From IMG/VR virus record IMGVR_UViG_3300040801_001687, positions 1 through 64,000 of that record: DNA of 64,000 nucleotides; one strand, 5' to 3'. Made by a program: the position numbers and the translations under genes. This DNA comes from a virus. The first letter of the stretch is position 1. Each line of letters begins with the position of its first letter. The notes beneath the pieces are model-generated. The model did no database searches, was not told where the DNA came from, and saw nothing but the letters and a program-made list of their open reading frames with translations. Shown piece by piece: positions 1 through 6,427 of this stretch.

Positions 1-1
1 A

Positions 2-64
2 AATGTAGAGACCATACCAATCACCTTCACACCTAAACAAAAAGGCTCCGATGAAGAGACTTAA
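2..64 (+). CDS. C-terminal end of an unidentified protein (5' end outside window)
   Basis: An open frame runs in from the left edge and stops at a TAA at 62-64, eight bases before a strong terminator hairpin. Only about 20 residues are visible, with a polar end (KQKGSDEET). Nothing can be said about its function. The case for a gene end is the terminator directly behind the stop. Confidence 0.5.
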   Translation, partial: NVETIPITFTPKQKGSDEET

Positions 65-71
65 TATTAAT

Positions 72-103
72 ACCCATAATTTTTATTGATTATGGGTTTT
101 TTA
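72..103 (+). terminator. Rho-independent terminator
   Basis: A perfect 9-bp stem (ACCCATAAT 72-80 with ATTATGGGT 89-97) and an 8-base loop are followed by a run of T. It closes the transcript entering from the left. Confidence 0.85.
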
Positions 104-127
104 TTTGAAATATTATTTCTATATTTG
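104..127 (+). promoter_or_regulatory. Bacteroidota-type promoter, -7 element TATATTTG
   Basis: TATATTTG at 120-127 matches the Bacteroidota -7 consensus TAnnTTTG and lies just after a terminator and about 23 bases before the ATG at 150. A TTTG at 104-107 is too close for the usual 19-21 base spacing, so the -33 element is uncertain. The leader that follows closely resembles the one at 63781-63821, before another gene, which supports a real promoter. Confidence 0.55.
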
Positions 128-149
128 ATTAAATCAAAAATCAATCATT

Positions 150-425
150 ATGAAAAATCAAAATGAATTAGGAATCGAAGAGGAATTAGGAATGAATATA
201 AAAGATTATTCATTCATTAATAATTATGATGAATCTATAGGGTTTATAGAAATGAATGAAGGGTTAGCATTCCATAAAGATATGGATTTAGTTGTAGATA
301 GGCTGAATAAATCATATGTAGATGAAGCAATAGAAGGTAAGGGTTGGGAAGATTGGGAATATGACCTAGAAGGGCATAAATATAATCTTAAGTATAAAGA
401 GGATTTAAAAGGGTATATAGAATAA
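150..425 (+). CDS. Small acidic hypothetical protein (91 aa)
   Basis: Not recognised. The product is acidic and rich in Glu, Asp and Tyr, without cysteine pairs, membrane segments or signal peptide. The ATG sits in the A-rich leader AATCAAAAATCAATCATT that recurs before other genes in this phage, so the start is well supported. A 12-base gap separates it from the next small gene, so the two are probably co-transcribed from the promoter near 120. Position and size fit an early host-interaction gene, but that is inference. Confidence 0.75.
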   Translation: MKNQNELGIEEELGMNIKDYSFINNYDESIGFIEMNEGLAFHKDMDLVVDRLNKSYVDEAIEGKGWEDWEYDLEGHKYNLKYKEDLKGYIE

Positions 426-437
426 AAATCAATAATT

Positions 438-767
438 ATGAAAACTTTCACAAAAGATGAATTTAACCAAAGGATAAAAGACCTTTGGGATGAAATGAAG
501 AAACCACACAATGAGATGGAGACACCTGCTGACCAGGTAAACTTTATATTGGAAGGGGAAATCATTGATGAAGCCGACAGGATAATGGGCGAAGGATATG
601 ATACATGGAACTTAATATCCATTATCATAAAGGATGCTAAACATCAAATCACATCAAGCGAATTATGCTCGATATTTGATGAAGGAAACCATTGCTTATC
701 CAATGGAACTATATTCTATGAGGATGAATATACCTACATACAATGGAGCAACAAAGGACACATTTAA
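438..767 (+). CDS. Hypothetical protein (109 aa)
   Basis: Not recognised. Soluble and acidic, with an amphipathic helical start (FTKDEFNQRIKDLWDEMK) and a more hydrophobic middle. No cysteine motif or signal peptide. It follows the 91-aa gene by 12 bases and is itself followed within 10 bases by a strong hairpin (776-800), so it is likely the last gene of a two-gene early unit. Confidence 0.75.
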   Translation: MKTFTKDEFNQRIKDLWDEMKKPHNEMETPADQVNFILEGEIIDEADRIMGEGYDTWNLISIIIKDAKHQITSSELCSIFDEGNHCLSNGTIFYEDEYTYIQWSNKGHI

Positions 768-775
768 ACCTTAAC

Positions 776-800
776 AGCCCTAAGGAATAACCTTAGGGCT
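776..800 (+). terminator. Strong hairpin after 438-767, probable terminator
   Basis: AGCCCTAAGG (776-785) and CCTTAGGGCT (791-800) pair perfectly over 10 bp around a 5-base loop. There is no long T run behind it, so it may be a weak terminator or an mRNA-stabilising structure. Confidence 0.6.
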
Positions 801-855
801 TAACTGTGTTAACCTATCAAAAGACTATTACCAAAAAACAAATAAAAAAAAAACA

Positions 856-1623
856 ATGAGTACTAAAGGAAAGAAGAAGGAGAAGATTAAAAGAATACCA
901 AGAATCGCAGGCCTTACACAAAAGATGAAAGCCATTCACCTACAGAAAAACAAAAACAAGAAAAAAAGATTAAAGACTTCACTAAGGAATGAACTACTCA
1001 GAAGATATATAACGGAAGGATATTGCATTAACGGGATAAGGATGAATGTAGAAGAGGTATCTTTTTATCTTGGAGTTAGTTTAAGGGATGTAGTAAAAGG
1101 AATTAGTGATACTATGGCCACACTTTCAGGGCTAACGAAAGATGGAGGAATGGAGGAGGCTTATAGGGCGTTGTTGGCGATGGGGATTCAAAACTCACTA
1201 GCCGACCGAGGCCTAATACTTAACCAGGCCCAAGACCTTTTAAGGAGCCAGGGCAATCGCTACCAGCCTTTTTTATCAACAGCCGTGAACCAATCTCTTA
1301 AAAACCTAATGGATAGCCAGAAGCCTATTTTAGAATTAATTAAGGCCTTAAACCCACAAGGAGGTATCACTATTAATAATAATAACCAACAAGCTCAAGG
1401 GCAATATATGACTACTGCCGATGCTGTTAAAATGATAGACAAGAACAGGGAAGGCCTTTTACAATCTCCTGAGGCCCAACACCAACTGGGTGAATCCTAT
1501 GGGGTAAACGACCTTCCCGAGGTAATAGCTACCAAACAACGGGGCTTTAGGCTAGAGGACGATGCCATAATGGTTAAACAGTCCAAACCCACAGAACATG
1601 AAACTAGAAGAGAAAACGAATAA
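856..1623 (+). CDS. Hypothetical DNA-binding-like protein, possible small terminase subunit
   Basis: 255 aa. The first 45 residues are very basic (many Lys/Arg). Residues about 55-85 include a segment that could form a helix-turn-helix (VEEVSFYLGVSLRDVV). The centre (about 95-165) is helical, and an Asn/Gln-rich linker (INNNNQQAQGQ) precedes a polar C-terminus. Small terminase subunits combine an N-terminal HTH with a central oligomerisation helix region, and no other candidate lies near the large terminase at 10060. However, a leftward gene block separates the two and no family signature is certain. It could equally be an early regulator. The gene is followed by a structured, non-coding stretch. 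Confidence 0.45.
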   Translation: MSTKGKKKEKIKRIPRIAGLTQKMKAIHLQKNKNKKKRLKTSLRNELLRRYITEGYCINGIRMNVEEVSFYLGVSLRDVVKGISDTMATLSGLTKDGGMEEAYRALLAMGIQNSLADRGLILNQAQDLLRSQGNRYQPFLSTAVNQSLKNLMDSQKPILELIKALNPQGGITINNNNQQAQGQYMTTADAVKMIDKNREGLLQSPEAQHQLGESYGVNDLPEVIATKQRGFRLEDDAIMVKQSKPTEHETRRENE

Positions 1624-1628
1624 CCTAT

Positions 1629-1709
1629 TACCCATACCTAATTACTTATATTCAACTTATCACTAAGGGGGAAATGCTCTTGATAATTTGTAGGTAGTAA
1701 GGTATGGGT
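1629..1709 (+). ncRNA. Candidate structured RNA or complex terminator
   Basis: ACCCATACC (1629-1637) pairs with GGTATGGGT (1701-1709). Directly inside, TTACT and AGTAA can extend the helix across a 3-base bulge, and an inner TATCA/TGATA helix is possible. The outer helix is followed by TTCTTT. It lies just behind the stop of 856-1623. No known riboswitch or RNA family was recognised. Confidence 0.35.
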
Positions 1710-1789
1710 TCTTTGTGTAGGTAGTTATTTCTTTTGTTTTGGGTACCTTAATGCCTTTACCTAAGAGTAGAAGGCCTCATACCTTAAAT

Positions 1790-1820
1790 CTTATACACTA
1801 TATATAATTACCATAGCAGG
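1790..1820 (+). repeat. Imperfect direct repeat, copy 1 (core CCATAGCAGG)
   Basis: CTTATACA followed by an AT-rich spacer and then TATATAATTaCCATAGCAGG. Copy 2 is at 2673-2707, also between small genes. The two share an 8-base left part and a nearly 20-base right part and differ in spacer length. Confidence 0.6.
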
Positions 1821-1916
1821 TATCAGGCTTTCATGGCCTACAACCTTTACATCTAGGCCTTGATGGCCAGGTGCCAACAATCAAAAATAAAAAGAATATG
1901 GCCAATGATTAAAATG

Positions 1917-1947
1917 TTGCAAATGGTTTTTATTGTTCCTAAATTTG
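1917..1947 (+). promoter_or_regulatory. Bacteroidota-type promoter before 1978-2259
   Basis: TTG (1917-1919), 20 bases, then TAAATTTG (1940-1947), matching TTG-N17-23-TAnnTTTG. Transcription would begin near 1953, which excludes the longer frame start at 1933 and supports the ATG at 1978. Confidence 0.65.
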
Positions 1948-1977
1948 AAATATCAATTAATCAAAAAATATATAGAT

Positions 1978-2259
1978 ATGAATTATTTAGATCAAATAGA
2001 AAGAATCGAGACTACAACGGAATTACTAAATTCCATACGAAAAGAAAAAGGCCTTCATCCAAAAGATTCTTATAAATTGGGATTTCTAAAAACCTTAATG
2101 CAAGGCTTTGATGATAGAGCCGATATTGAAAATATTCTAAAGGCTATAGATGAAATGCGAAAGGAATTTTCCTTATTACATAAATTGATGCTGATAGAGG
2201 ATTACGAAAGCTCAAATGAGATTACTGACGAAGATGCTAGTACTCTTAAAGAACTTTAA
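1978..2259 (+). CDS. Hypothetical helical protein (93 aa)
   Basis: Not recognised. Predominantly helical and acidic (MNYLDQIERIETTTELL; later SLLHKLMLIEDYESS). The frame is open from 1933, but the promoter element ends at 1947 and the ATG at 1978 is preceded by the ATCAATTAATCAAAAA-type leader shared with other genes, so the shorter start is chosen. It is followed after 40 bases by the next small gene and probably shares its transcript. Confidence 0.7.
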   Translation: MNYLDQIERIETTTELLNSIRKEKGLHPKDSYKLGFLKTLMQGFDDRADIENILKAIDEMRKEFSLLHKLMLIEDYESSNEITDEDASTLKEL

Positions 2260-2299
2260 TAAGGAAATCAATTAATCAATATACTAAAATCACTAGACA

Positions 2300-2581
2300 A
2301 TGGAAAATTCAAGAACACTAATTTTAAGAAACAGAAAGAAAGAAATTGCCCAAATTGCTAAAAGCCTAAACCCTAAGGCCTTACCCAAAGACCCTAGGCA
2401 CCTTAGATACCTTGCTTCCCTAAGGCTTACCCTTGGCATTAAGAAAGATGAGGTATCAGATGAAGCCTTAATGACCTTTATAAGAAGAAGCCATAAGGCT
2501 AAGGAAGAAATAAAGACTACACAGATATACAAAGGCCTTAGACATTTAACATCTAAAGACCTTATTGCCATGATTGATTGA
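2300..2581 (+). CDS. Small basic hypothetical protein (93 aa)
   Basis: Not recognised. Basic, with many Arg/Lys; the segment ALPKDPRHLRYLASLRLTLG and the later DEALMTFIRRSHKAKEE look helical and could contact nucleic acid. The gene is unusually dense in AGGCCT/CCTTAGG-type sequence compared with the rest of the window. A UUCG-loop terminator starts 15 bases after its stop. Confidence 0.7.
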   Translation: MENSRTLILRNRKKEIAQIAKSLNPKALPKDPRHLRYLASLRLTLGIKKDEVSDEALMTFIRRSHKAKEEIKTTQIYKGLRHLTSKDLIAMID

Positions 2582-2595
2582 TGGTTGATTGGATT

Positions 2596-2617
2596 GCCCT
2601 TCGGGGCTTTCTTTTTT
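2596..2617 (+). terminator. Rho-independent terminator with TTCG tetraloop
   Basis: GCCC-TTCG-GGGC (2596-2607) is followed by TTTCTTTTTT. A compact, exceptionally clear intrinsic terminator ending the 1978-2581 unit. Confidence 0.9.
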
Positions 2618-2672
2618 GATGTAAGTATTGGGCCTTAATGGCCTTAAACCTTAAAATGTTCCACTAGAATAC

Positions 2673-2707
2673 CTTATACAATACATATATATAATTGCCA
2701 TAGCAGG
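2673..2707 (+). repeat. Imperfect direct repeat, copy 2 (core CCATAGCAGG)
   Basis: CTTATACAATACA, then TATATAATTgCCATAGCAGG. Partner of 1790-1820. Both copies lie in non-coding DNA upstream of a host-type promoter (about 100-130 bases before it), so they may be a protein-binding site; function unknown. Confidence 0.6.
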
Positions 2708-2803
2708 CCCAATCCGCAGGTAGACTGGAATCTTTGGGGGAAATTTGGGGAAAAATGATGGATTTTTTGCCGAGAAAAAAGATAAAAAATAATTGCAGAA
2801 TAT

Positions 2804-2834
2804 TTTGCAGAATGATTTTTTATATATAGATTTG
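2804..2834 (+). promoter_or_regulatory. Bacteroidota consensus promoter before 2875-3384
   Basis: TTTG (2804-2807), exactly 19 bases, then TAGATTTG (2827-2834): a full match to TTTG-N19-21-TAnnTTTG. The predicted start near 2840 gives a leader of about 35 bases rich in ATCAAAA before the ATG at 2875. This is the clearest host-range clue in the window. Confidence 0.8.
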
Positions 2835-2874
2835 CATATATCAAAATCAATTAATTAATCAAAAATCAAAAATC

Positions 2875-3384
2875 ATGAAAAATCAAAATCAAAAAATCGA
2901 AGAGAAAAAAGGAAATCAATCAAAAGAAAATCAGATTGATAAAAAGAATTTGAATAATATCAAATTTGATTTAGGGAAAGGAAATTCTGAATTATGCAAT
3001 AAGGAAATGAAAATTTCCTTTAATAAAGGAATTTATAAGGATGAATTAATGAAAGAATTATCATCCGATGAGAGAAAGAAATTCCGAGGAAAGATAAGAA
3101 GAGATTTAAAGAGATTCATTTCCAATATATTAGGGAAAGATAGAAATGATTATGAAAGGATTTCTTCTTTATTTGCATTTATTTCTTTCTATCAAAAATA
3201 TTGGAGGATTCAAGATTTAAAGATTGAGAATTTTTCATCTTCAAGAAATGAAAAGGATTTAAAGGATTATAAGGATTTATTATCTTATATCGAATCATTG
3301 ATGCAAGGAAATAAAATAAATTCATTAGATGCAATGAAAGAGATATTAAATAATCAATTAAATGCAATGCAGGATAAAGGATAA
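2875..3384 (+). CDS. Hypothetical Lys/Asn-rich protein (169 aa)
   Basis: Not recognised. The first 50 residues are highly charged and low in complexity (Lys, Asn, Gln, Glu). Residues 60-165 look like a compact helical domain with several aromatic residues (LFAFISFYQKYWRIQ). It has its own strong promoter and its own terminator at 3410, so it is a monocistronic unit, probably expressed early and strongly. Its codons are more AT-rich than those of its left neighbours. Confidence 0.7.
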   Translation: MKNQNQKIEEKKGNQSKENQIDKKNLNNIKFDLGKGNSELCNKEMKISFNKGIYKDELMKELSSDERKKFRGKIRRDLKRFISNILGKDRNDYERISSLFAFISFYQKYWRIQDLKIENFSSSRNEKDLKDYKDLLSYIESLMQGNKINSLDAMKEILNNQLNAMQDKG

Positions 3385-3409
3385 TTAATTAATCCTTATT
3401 CATGAATAT

Positions 3410-3456
3410 ATGAGAAATCAGATGGATTATCCCCCATTCGATTTCTCATTTTTTTA
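3410..3456 (+). terminator. Rho-independent terminator
   Basis: ATGAGAAATC (3410-3419) pairs perfectly with GATTTCTCAT (3440-3449), with a T run to 3455. It ends the 2875-3384 transcript before the convergent leftward block. Confidence 0.85.
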
Positions 3457-3593
3457 TCCTCCTTCCACACCAAGCCCCTCTTGCACCACCCGGACCTCCC
3501 GTATGAGACCCAAAACCCATCAGGTATAGGCCCATAATTTAAAGAAGCCAACCCAAACACTCGGGGGTTCCCAGGCTATACTATAAAAACACA
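3457..3593. other. Short non-coding gap between convergent units
   Basis: No gene, promoter consensus or repeat recognised. The sequence is relatively C-rich on the plus strand compared with its surroundings. Confidence 0.6.
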
Positions 3594-3627
3594 TAAAAAA
3601 GGCCTATATAAAAAATATATAAGCCCT
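3594..3627 (-). terminator. Leftward terminator closing the minus-strand block
   Basis: On the minus strand GGCTTATATA pairs with TATATAGGCC (one U-G pair) and is followed by a run of seven T. It lies 20-50 bases after the stop of 3649-3915. Confidence 0.7.
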
Positions 3628-3648
3628 TTCCCATGATAGACCCAAGCC

Positions 3649-3915
3649 TTAATCCCCAGGCCCAGAAGCAGTACCTTCCTTAACCCCACCCTTAGCAGGT
3701 GTAATATCCAGGTAATACTCTTCACCTTCAATAAAAATATTAGATGCAAGAGTACCTTTACTTATATCTAATACCAAGTTACCCGAAGGTGTGTATTTAG
3801 AGAAACTATTATTCTCCTCATTACCATCAATTAAAGCTACAAATGAAGCCTGAATAATTTCATTCTCTTGCTCCATTAATCTTTGACATATAAATTTTGC
3901 TCTTACTGTACTCAT
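3649..3915 (-). CDS. Small conserved phage beta protein, paralogue A
   Basis: 88 aa. The pattern AKFICxR... NEENNSFSKYTPSGNLVLDI ... EEYYLDITPA resembles a small protein family of unknown role found in many tailed phages (from memory; not searched). It is paralogous to 4121-4396: both have an N-terminal Cys strand, a central polar loop and a GxEYYLxIxP C-terminus. Last gene of the leftward block, before its terminator. Confidence 0.7.
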   Translation of the reverse strand: MSTVRAKFICQRLMEQENEIIQASFVALIDGNEENNSFSKYTPSGNLVLDISKGTLASNIFIEGEEYYLDITPAKGGVKEGTASGPGD

Positions 3916-3917
3916 AA

Positions 3918-4109
3918 TTATATATGGGTTTTACTAAGCCCTCCCAAGGCCTTATTATCTTTATTAATTGGAAGCCTATCATAGCATTCCTTAGAACATA
4001 CTATAGGTTCTGTAGGTAATCCTAAACATCCACAATCTCTACCCGAGCAACACATCTTAGGTTCTTCTCCTTCAAACTCCTTACCACATACTTGACAATT
4101 TAATTTCAT
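3918..4109 (-). CDS. Small zinc-binding protein (63 aa)
   Basis: Nine cysteines in 45 residues: CQVC (5-8), CC and CxC in the centre, and CSKEC near 38-42. This is a treble-clef or zinc-ribbon-like arrangement. No other domain is present. It lies between the two paralogous beta proteins with gaps of only 2 and 11 bases, so all three are co-transcribed and may act together. Function unknown. Confidence 0.7.
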   Translation of the reverse strand: MKLNCQVCGKEFEGEEPKMCCSGRDCGCLGLPTEPIVCSKECYDRLPINKDNKALGGLSKTHI

Positions 4110-4120
4110 AACTTTTATCT

Positions 4121-4396
4121 TTATCCTGGCCTATTATCTAAATCCTCATCAAAGGGTGTACCCATTACTGCTGAATCTTTATTAAGGCCTCTACTATTAA
4201 CCGGGTCAATAGAAAGGTAATACTCTTGGCCTTCTTTAAAAGGTTCAATTCCAGCATTAGCATCTGATACTACTACTTGTAGGCTTAAGGGTTTAGATTC
4301 ATCCTTATTCTCATCAACAGGCCTAAATCTAAAAACAACAATCCCATATTGGGGCTCATCCTGTTTACTTACACATTCCATTTTAATCTTTTCCAT
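4121..4396 (-). CDS. Small conserved phage beta protein, paralogue B
   Basis: 91 aa. It aligns along its length with 3649-3915 (MECVSKQ, VVFRFRPVDENKDESKPLSL, FKEGQEYYLSIDPV). The two have diverged well beyond half of their residues, so the duplication is old. Same family caveat as for paralogue A: widespread small phage proteins of unknown function. Confidence 0.7.
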   Translation of the reverse strand: MEKIKMECVSKQDEPQYGIVVFRFRPVDENKDESKPLSLQVVVSDANAGIEPFKEGQEYYLSIDPVNSRGLNKDSAVMGTPFDEDLDNRPG

Positions 4397-4407
4397 AACT
4401 CTATAAT

Positions 4408-4719
4408 TTAAAATGCTTCTACTTTAAAGACCTTCTTTTTATATAAAGGCCTTAATGATACTTGGTTTTTCCTAAGGTGTAAGGTATCACCTTTATCATA
4501 ATAGGCCTCATAGTATCTTATATAATACTCTCTAGTGTTTTCAATATCTTTTAAATCATATCTTATCATTCTTTCCCCTTCTTTATGGACTTGAGTGATT
4601 AAATACTCCTTAGAGCATCCCGAAAGAGTGATTATCAATAAGATTATTAAGATAGTAAAAATAATTGCATCAAAGCGGGATTGGTTACCCTGTGGTCTAG
4701 TTCCGTTTCTATAGTTCAT
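4408..4719 (-). CDS. Putative lipoprotein (103 aa)
   Basis: A basic N-terminus is followed by a hydrophobic stretch at about 20-33 and a lipobox LSGC, so the mature protein would start at the Cys near residue 35 and be anchored by lipid. The mature part is about 69 residues, charged, with tandem Tyr (YYIRYYEAYY). Phage lipoproteins of this size include outer-membrane spanins and superinfection-exclusion proteins. Its place among small membrane proteins, far from the endolysin, favours exclusion or host-envelope action, but the sequence does not decide. Confidence 0.7.
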   Translation of the reverse strand: MNYRNGTRPQGNQSRFDAIIFTILIILLIITLSGCSKEYLITQVHKEGERMIRYDLKDIENTREYYIRYYEAYYDKGDTLHLRKNQVSLRPLYKKKVFKVEAF

Positions 4720-4880
4720 CTTTTTTTATCTTTAGGAAATAATAATGCTATGGGTTTACCCTTATCCCATAATACTCTACAGTTAAAGTGTCTTGATATA
4801 TACCAACCATTAAACTCCTTTAATTCATCGGGGTCCATGTAACCCTTAATAAAATTTATAATATCTTTTGACCTACTCAT
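4716..4880 (-). CDS. Very small hypothetical protein (54-55 aa)
   Basis: A short frame beginning MSRSKDIINFIKGYMD and ending near PIALLFPKDKKR. Its TGA overlaps the ATG of the lipoprotein gene (ATGA), and the next gene upstream stops 2 bases before its own start, so it fills the space exactly as the neighbours do. Soluble, with a basic C-terminus. No family recognised. Confidence 0.65.
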   Translation of the reverse strand: MSRSKDIINFIKGYMDPDELKEFNGWYISRHFNCRVLWDKGKPIALLFPKDKKR

Positions 4881-4882
4881 CT

Positions 4883-5140
4883 TTATCTGAAGTTGAAGTT
4901 ATAATAAATAATAGCTCCTAATAATATCCCAAAAACTATAGTCCAAATTATAAACATAACCCATAGAATATTATTTCTATACTCTAAGTGGGGTTTTCTT
5001 AATTTATTATCATTATAAAACCCTGACATCTTATCTGCCCATTCTTTTTCTTTCCAAGTCTTTATTATAGACTTACCTATTATAACAAATCCCATAATAA
5101 AGGGTATAGATAATAATGATATAAATATTAATAAAGCCAT
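4883..5140 (-). CDS. Small membrane protein, two transmembrane segments (85 aa)
   Basis: Hydrophobic segments at about 2-24 and 58-80 flank a charged loop of about 30 residues (KTWKEKEWADKMSGFYNDNK). The loop is Lys-rich and probably cytoplasmic, which would place both ends outside the cytoplasm. No signal peptidase site. It overlaps or abuts its neighbours tightly. Function unknown. Confidence 0.7.
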   Translation of the reverse strand: MALLIFISLLSIPFIMGFVIIGKSIIKTWKEKEWADKMSGFYNDNKLRKPHLEYRNNILWVMFIIWTIVFGILLGAIIYYNFNFR

Positions 5141-5142
5141 AA

Positions 5143-5658
5143 TTAAAACCTTTTAATATTTGATAAATCCTTAATACCTGACCAAATCCCCAATAATTCT
5201 ATATGGTGTCTTTCCTTTTCCAATATAAAGGTATCAAATATACTTTGGTATTTGGGTATAAAATATTCATTGACTTTACTAAATAAATTACTATAAATAT
5301 CATCAGCATATTCTATCTTATGGTGGCCATCTAATTTATCAATATTTTTATTAAACTCCAATTCAGGAAATATATCATTTAATTTATACCCATAATTTAC
5401 TTCTATGGGTTTTTTATAGGATATAACCTTATAATAAAAATTTGATACTACCATGGGGTTATATAATACAGATAAACCCAACCCATATTTAATATTATTC
5501 CTTATATCTAGTGAAGAGATAAATGATACTTCGGATAAATCCACATAATTATCATCTATTGTCACTAGGGAATCCCTTTTATTGCCTCTTTGAGATTCTA
5601 ATACTCCTTTGATTAATTGAAGTTGTTTAATAATCTCATTAGCTGTTAATTCTTTCAT
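5143..5658 (-). CDS. Hypothetical soluble protein (171 aa)
   Basis: Not recognised. Mixed alpha/beta, rich in Tyr, Asn and Ile, without Cys clusters, nucleotide-binding loop or membrane segment. The N-terminus is helical (TANEIIKQLQLIKGVLES). It overlaps the start of its upstream neighbour by 4 bases (ATGA type), so it belongs to the same leftward transcript. Confidence 0.7.
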   Translation of the reverse strand: MKELTANEIIKQLQLIKGVLESQRGNKRDSLVTIDDNYVDLSEVSFISSLDIRNNIKYGLGLSVLYNPMVVSNFYYKVISYKKPIEVNYGYKLNDIFPELEFNKNIDKLDGHHKIEYADDIYSNLFSKVNEYFIPKYQSIFDTFILEKERHHIELLGIWSGIKDLSNIKRF

Positions 5659-5846
5659 ATTCCAAAAATTAAAATGTAAGACATATACCCGGTTACAATT
5701 AAACCTAATATATTTAAAACTATATAATACCTAAAAGCTTCTTCAGTGTAGGTTTCTCTAAAAGTATAAAGGGTGGCTATATTAACTATGGATAAAATAA
5801 ACAATGCAACCATTAACCCAGTAAAAGTTGTTAATATCCAGCTCAT
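5655..5846 (-). CDS. Small membrane protein, two transmembrane segments (63 aa)
   Basis: Hydrophobic stretches at about 5-26 and 40-62, joined by a short loop (FRETYTEEAFRYY). It overlaps its neighbours on both sides by 4 bases. No family recognised. Confidence 0.7.
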   Translation of the reverse strand: MSWILTTFTGLMVALFILSIVNIATLYTFRETYTEEAFRYYIVLNILGLIVTGYMSYILIFGI

Positions 5847-6205
5847 AATTCTTCTGTTTGTTCTTCATCAGTTAAAACTCTAGTTACCCAAATATAATTA
5901 ACTTCTTTTTTATATTGGGTCTTTAATGTATACCTAAATAAATTTAAAGCATTCCAAAATATTATATTTTTATAATCTTTATCAAAAAACTCATTTATGT
6001 AGGCATACCTAAAACTAGGAGTGTATATTTGTCCTCTATCTATTCTTGAAGCAAAGGATAAAGCTATACCCTCATCAATATCTTCAATTTTATAAATACC
6101 CTCCACTGAAAGGTTTCCATGACCTTTAAATTTTTTGTGGAAGGTTTCATAGGTTTTCTTGTTTATGGGTATTATATCCCAACCGTTTAATTATATTGAT
6201 TCCAT
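5843..6205 (-). pseudogene. Hypothetical protein with an in-frame stop at codon 5; intact frame from GTG at 6106
   Basis: The frame from GTG at 6106 gives 87 aa (EGIYKIEDIDEGIALSF...). The same frame remains open upstream for 28 more codons with ordinary codon use (NKKTYETFHKKFKGHGNLS) and reaches ATG at 6205, but a TAA at 6191-6193 is the fifth codon. The gene is therefore either truncated at its N-terminus and restarting at GTG, read through at TAA, or affected by one sequencing error. No other gene in this block starts with GTG, which makes GTG as the original start less likely. Product unrecognised; no membrane segment. Confidence 0.55.
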
Positions 6206-6231
6206 ATTATTGTTTAAATGGTTAATAAAAT

Positions 6232-6261
6232 AAAACCCCCACAACTAAAGAGGGGTTTTTT
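6232..6261 (-). terminator. Terminator-like hairpin, symmetric
   Basis: AAAACCCC (6232-6239) pairs with GGGGTTTT (6252-6259), with T runs on both strands, so it can stop transcription in either direction. Confidence 0.65.
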
Positions 6262-6393
6262 AATTTCAAATTAATAGGTTATACTCAAAACCCAGTTATA
6301 AAGAACTCTTAGTTGATTTCTTTTGATATTCAAAAATAGTCAATTATATATTAAAATGCAACATTTATCTTATTGGCCAAGAAAATTGTAGAC

Positions 6394-6427
6394 ACAAAAA
6401 AAATCGGAAGGTAATCACTCCTTCCGA
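6394..6427 (-). terminator. Leftward terminator after 6552-6902
   Basis: On the minus strand TCGGAAGG, an 8-base loop and CCTTCCGA are followed by eight T. Perfect 8-bp stem. Confidence 0.85.

Larger units (their letters stand above)
1624..1977 (+). other. Non-coding stretch with structured RNA candidate, repeat copy and promoter
   Basis: No credible gene. It holds a long-range stem (1629-1637 with 1701-1709), one copy of an imperfect repeat (1790-1820), several AGGCCT/GGCC sites and a Bacteroidota-type promoter (1917-1947). A 71-codon frame from 1860 overlaps the promoter and the next gene and looks like chance. Confidence 0.7.

Noticed and set aside
224-628. Minus-strand open frame of 134 codons
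   Set aside because: Lies opposite two rightward small genes that share a promoter, leader and hairpin; its Ser/Ile-rich translation looks like a shadow.
1860-2075. Plus-strand frame of 71 codons
   Set aside because: Spans the promoter at 1917-1947 and runs out of frame into the gene at 1978; no conserved-looking sequence.
4408-4719. Outer-membrane spanin
   Set aside because: The lipobox fits, but there is no partner inner-membrane spanin overlapping it and the endolysin is distant, so only lipoprotein is claimed.
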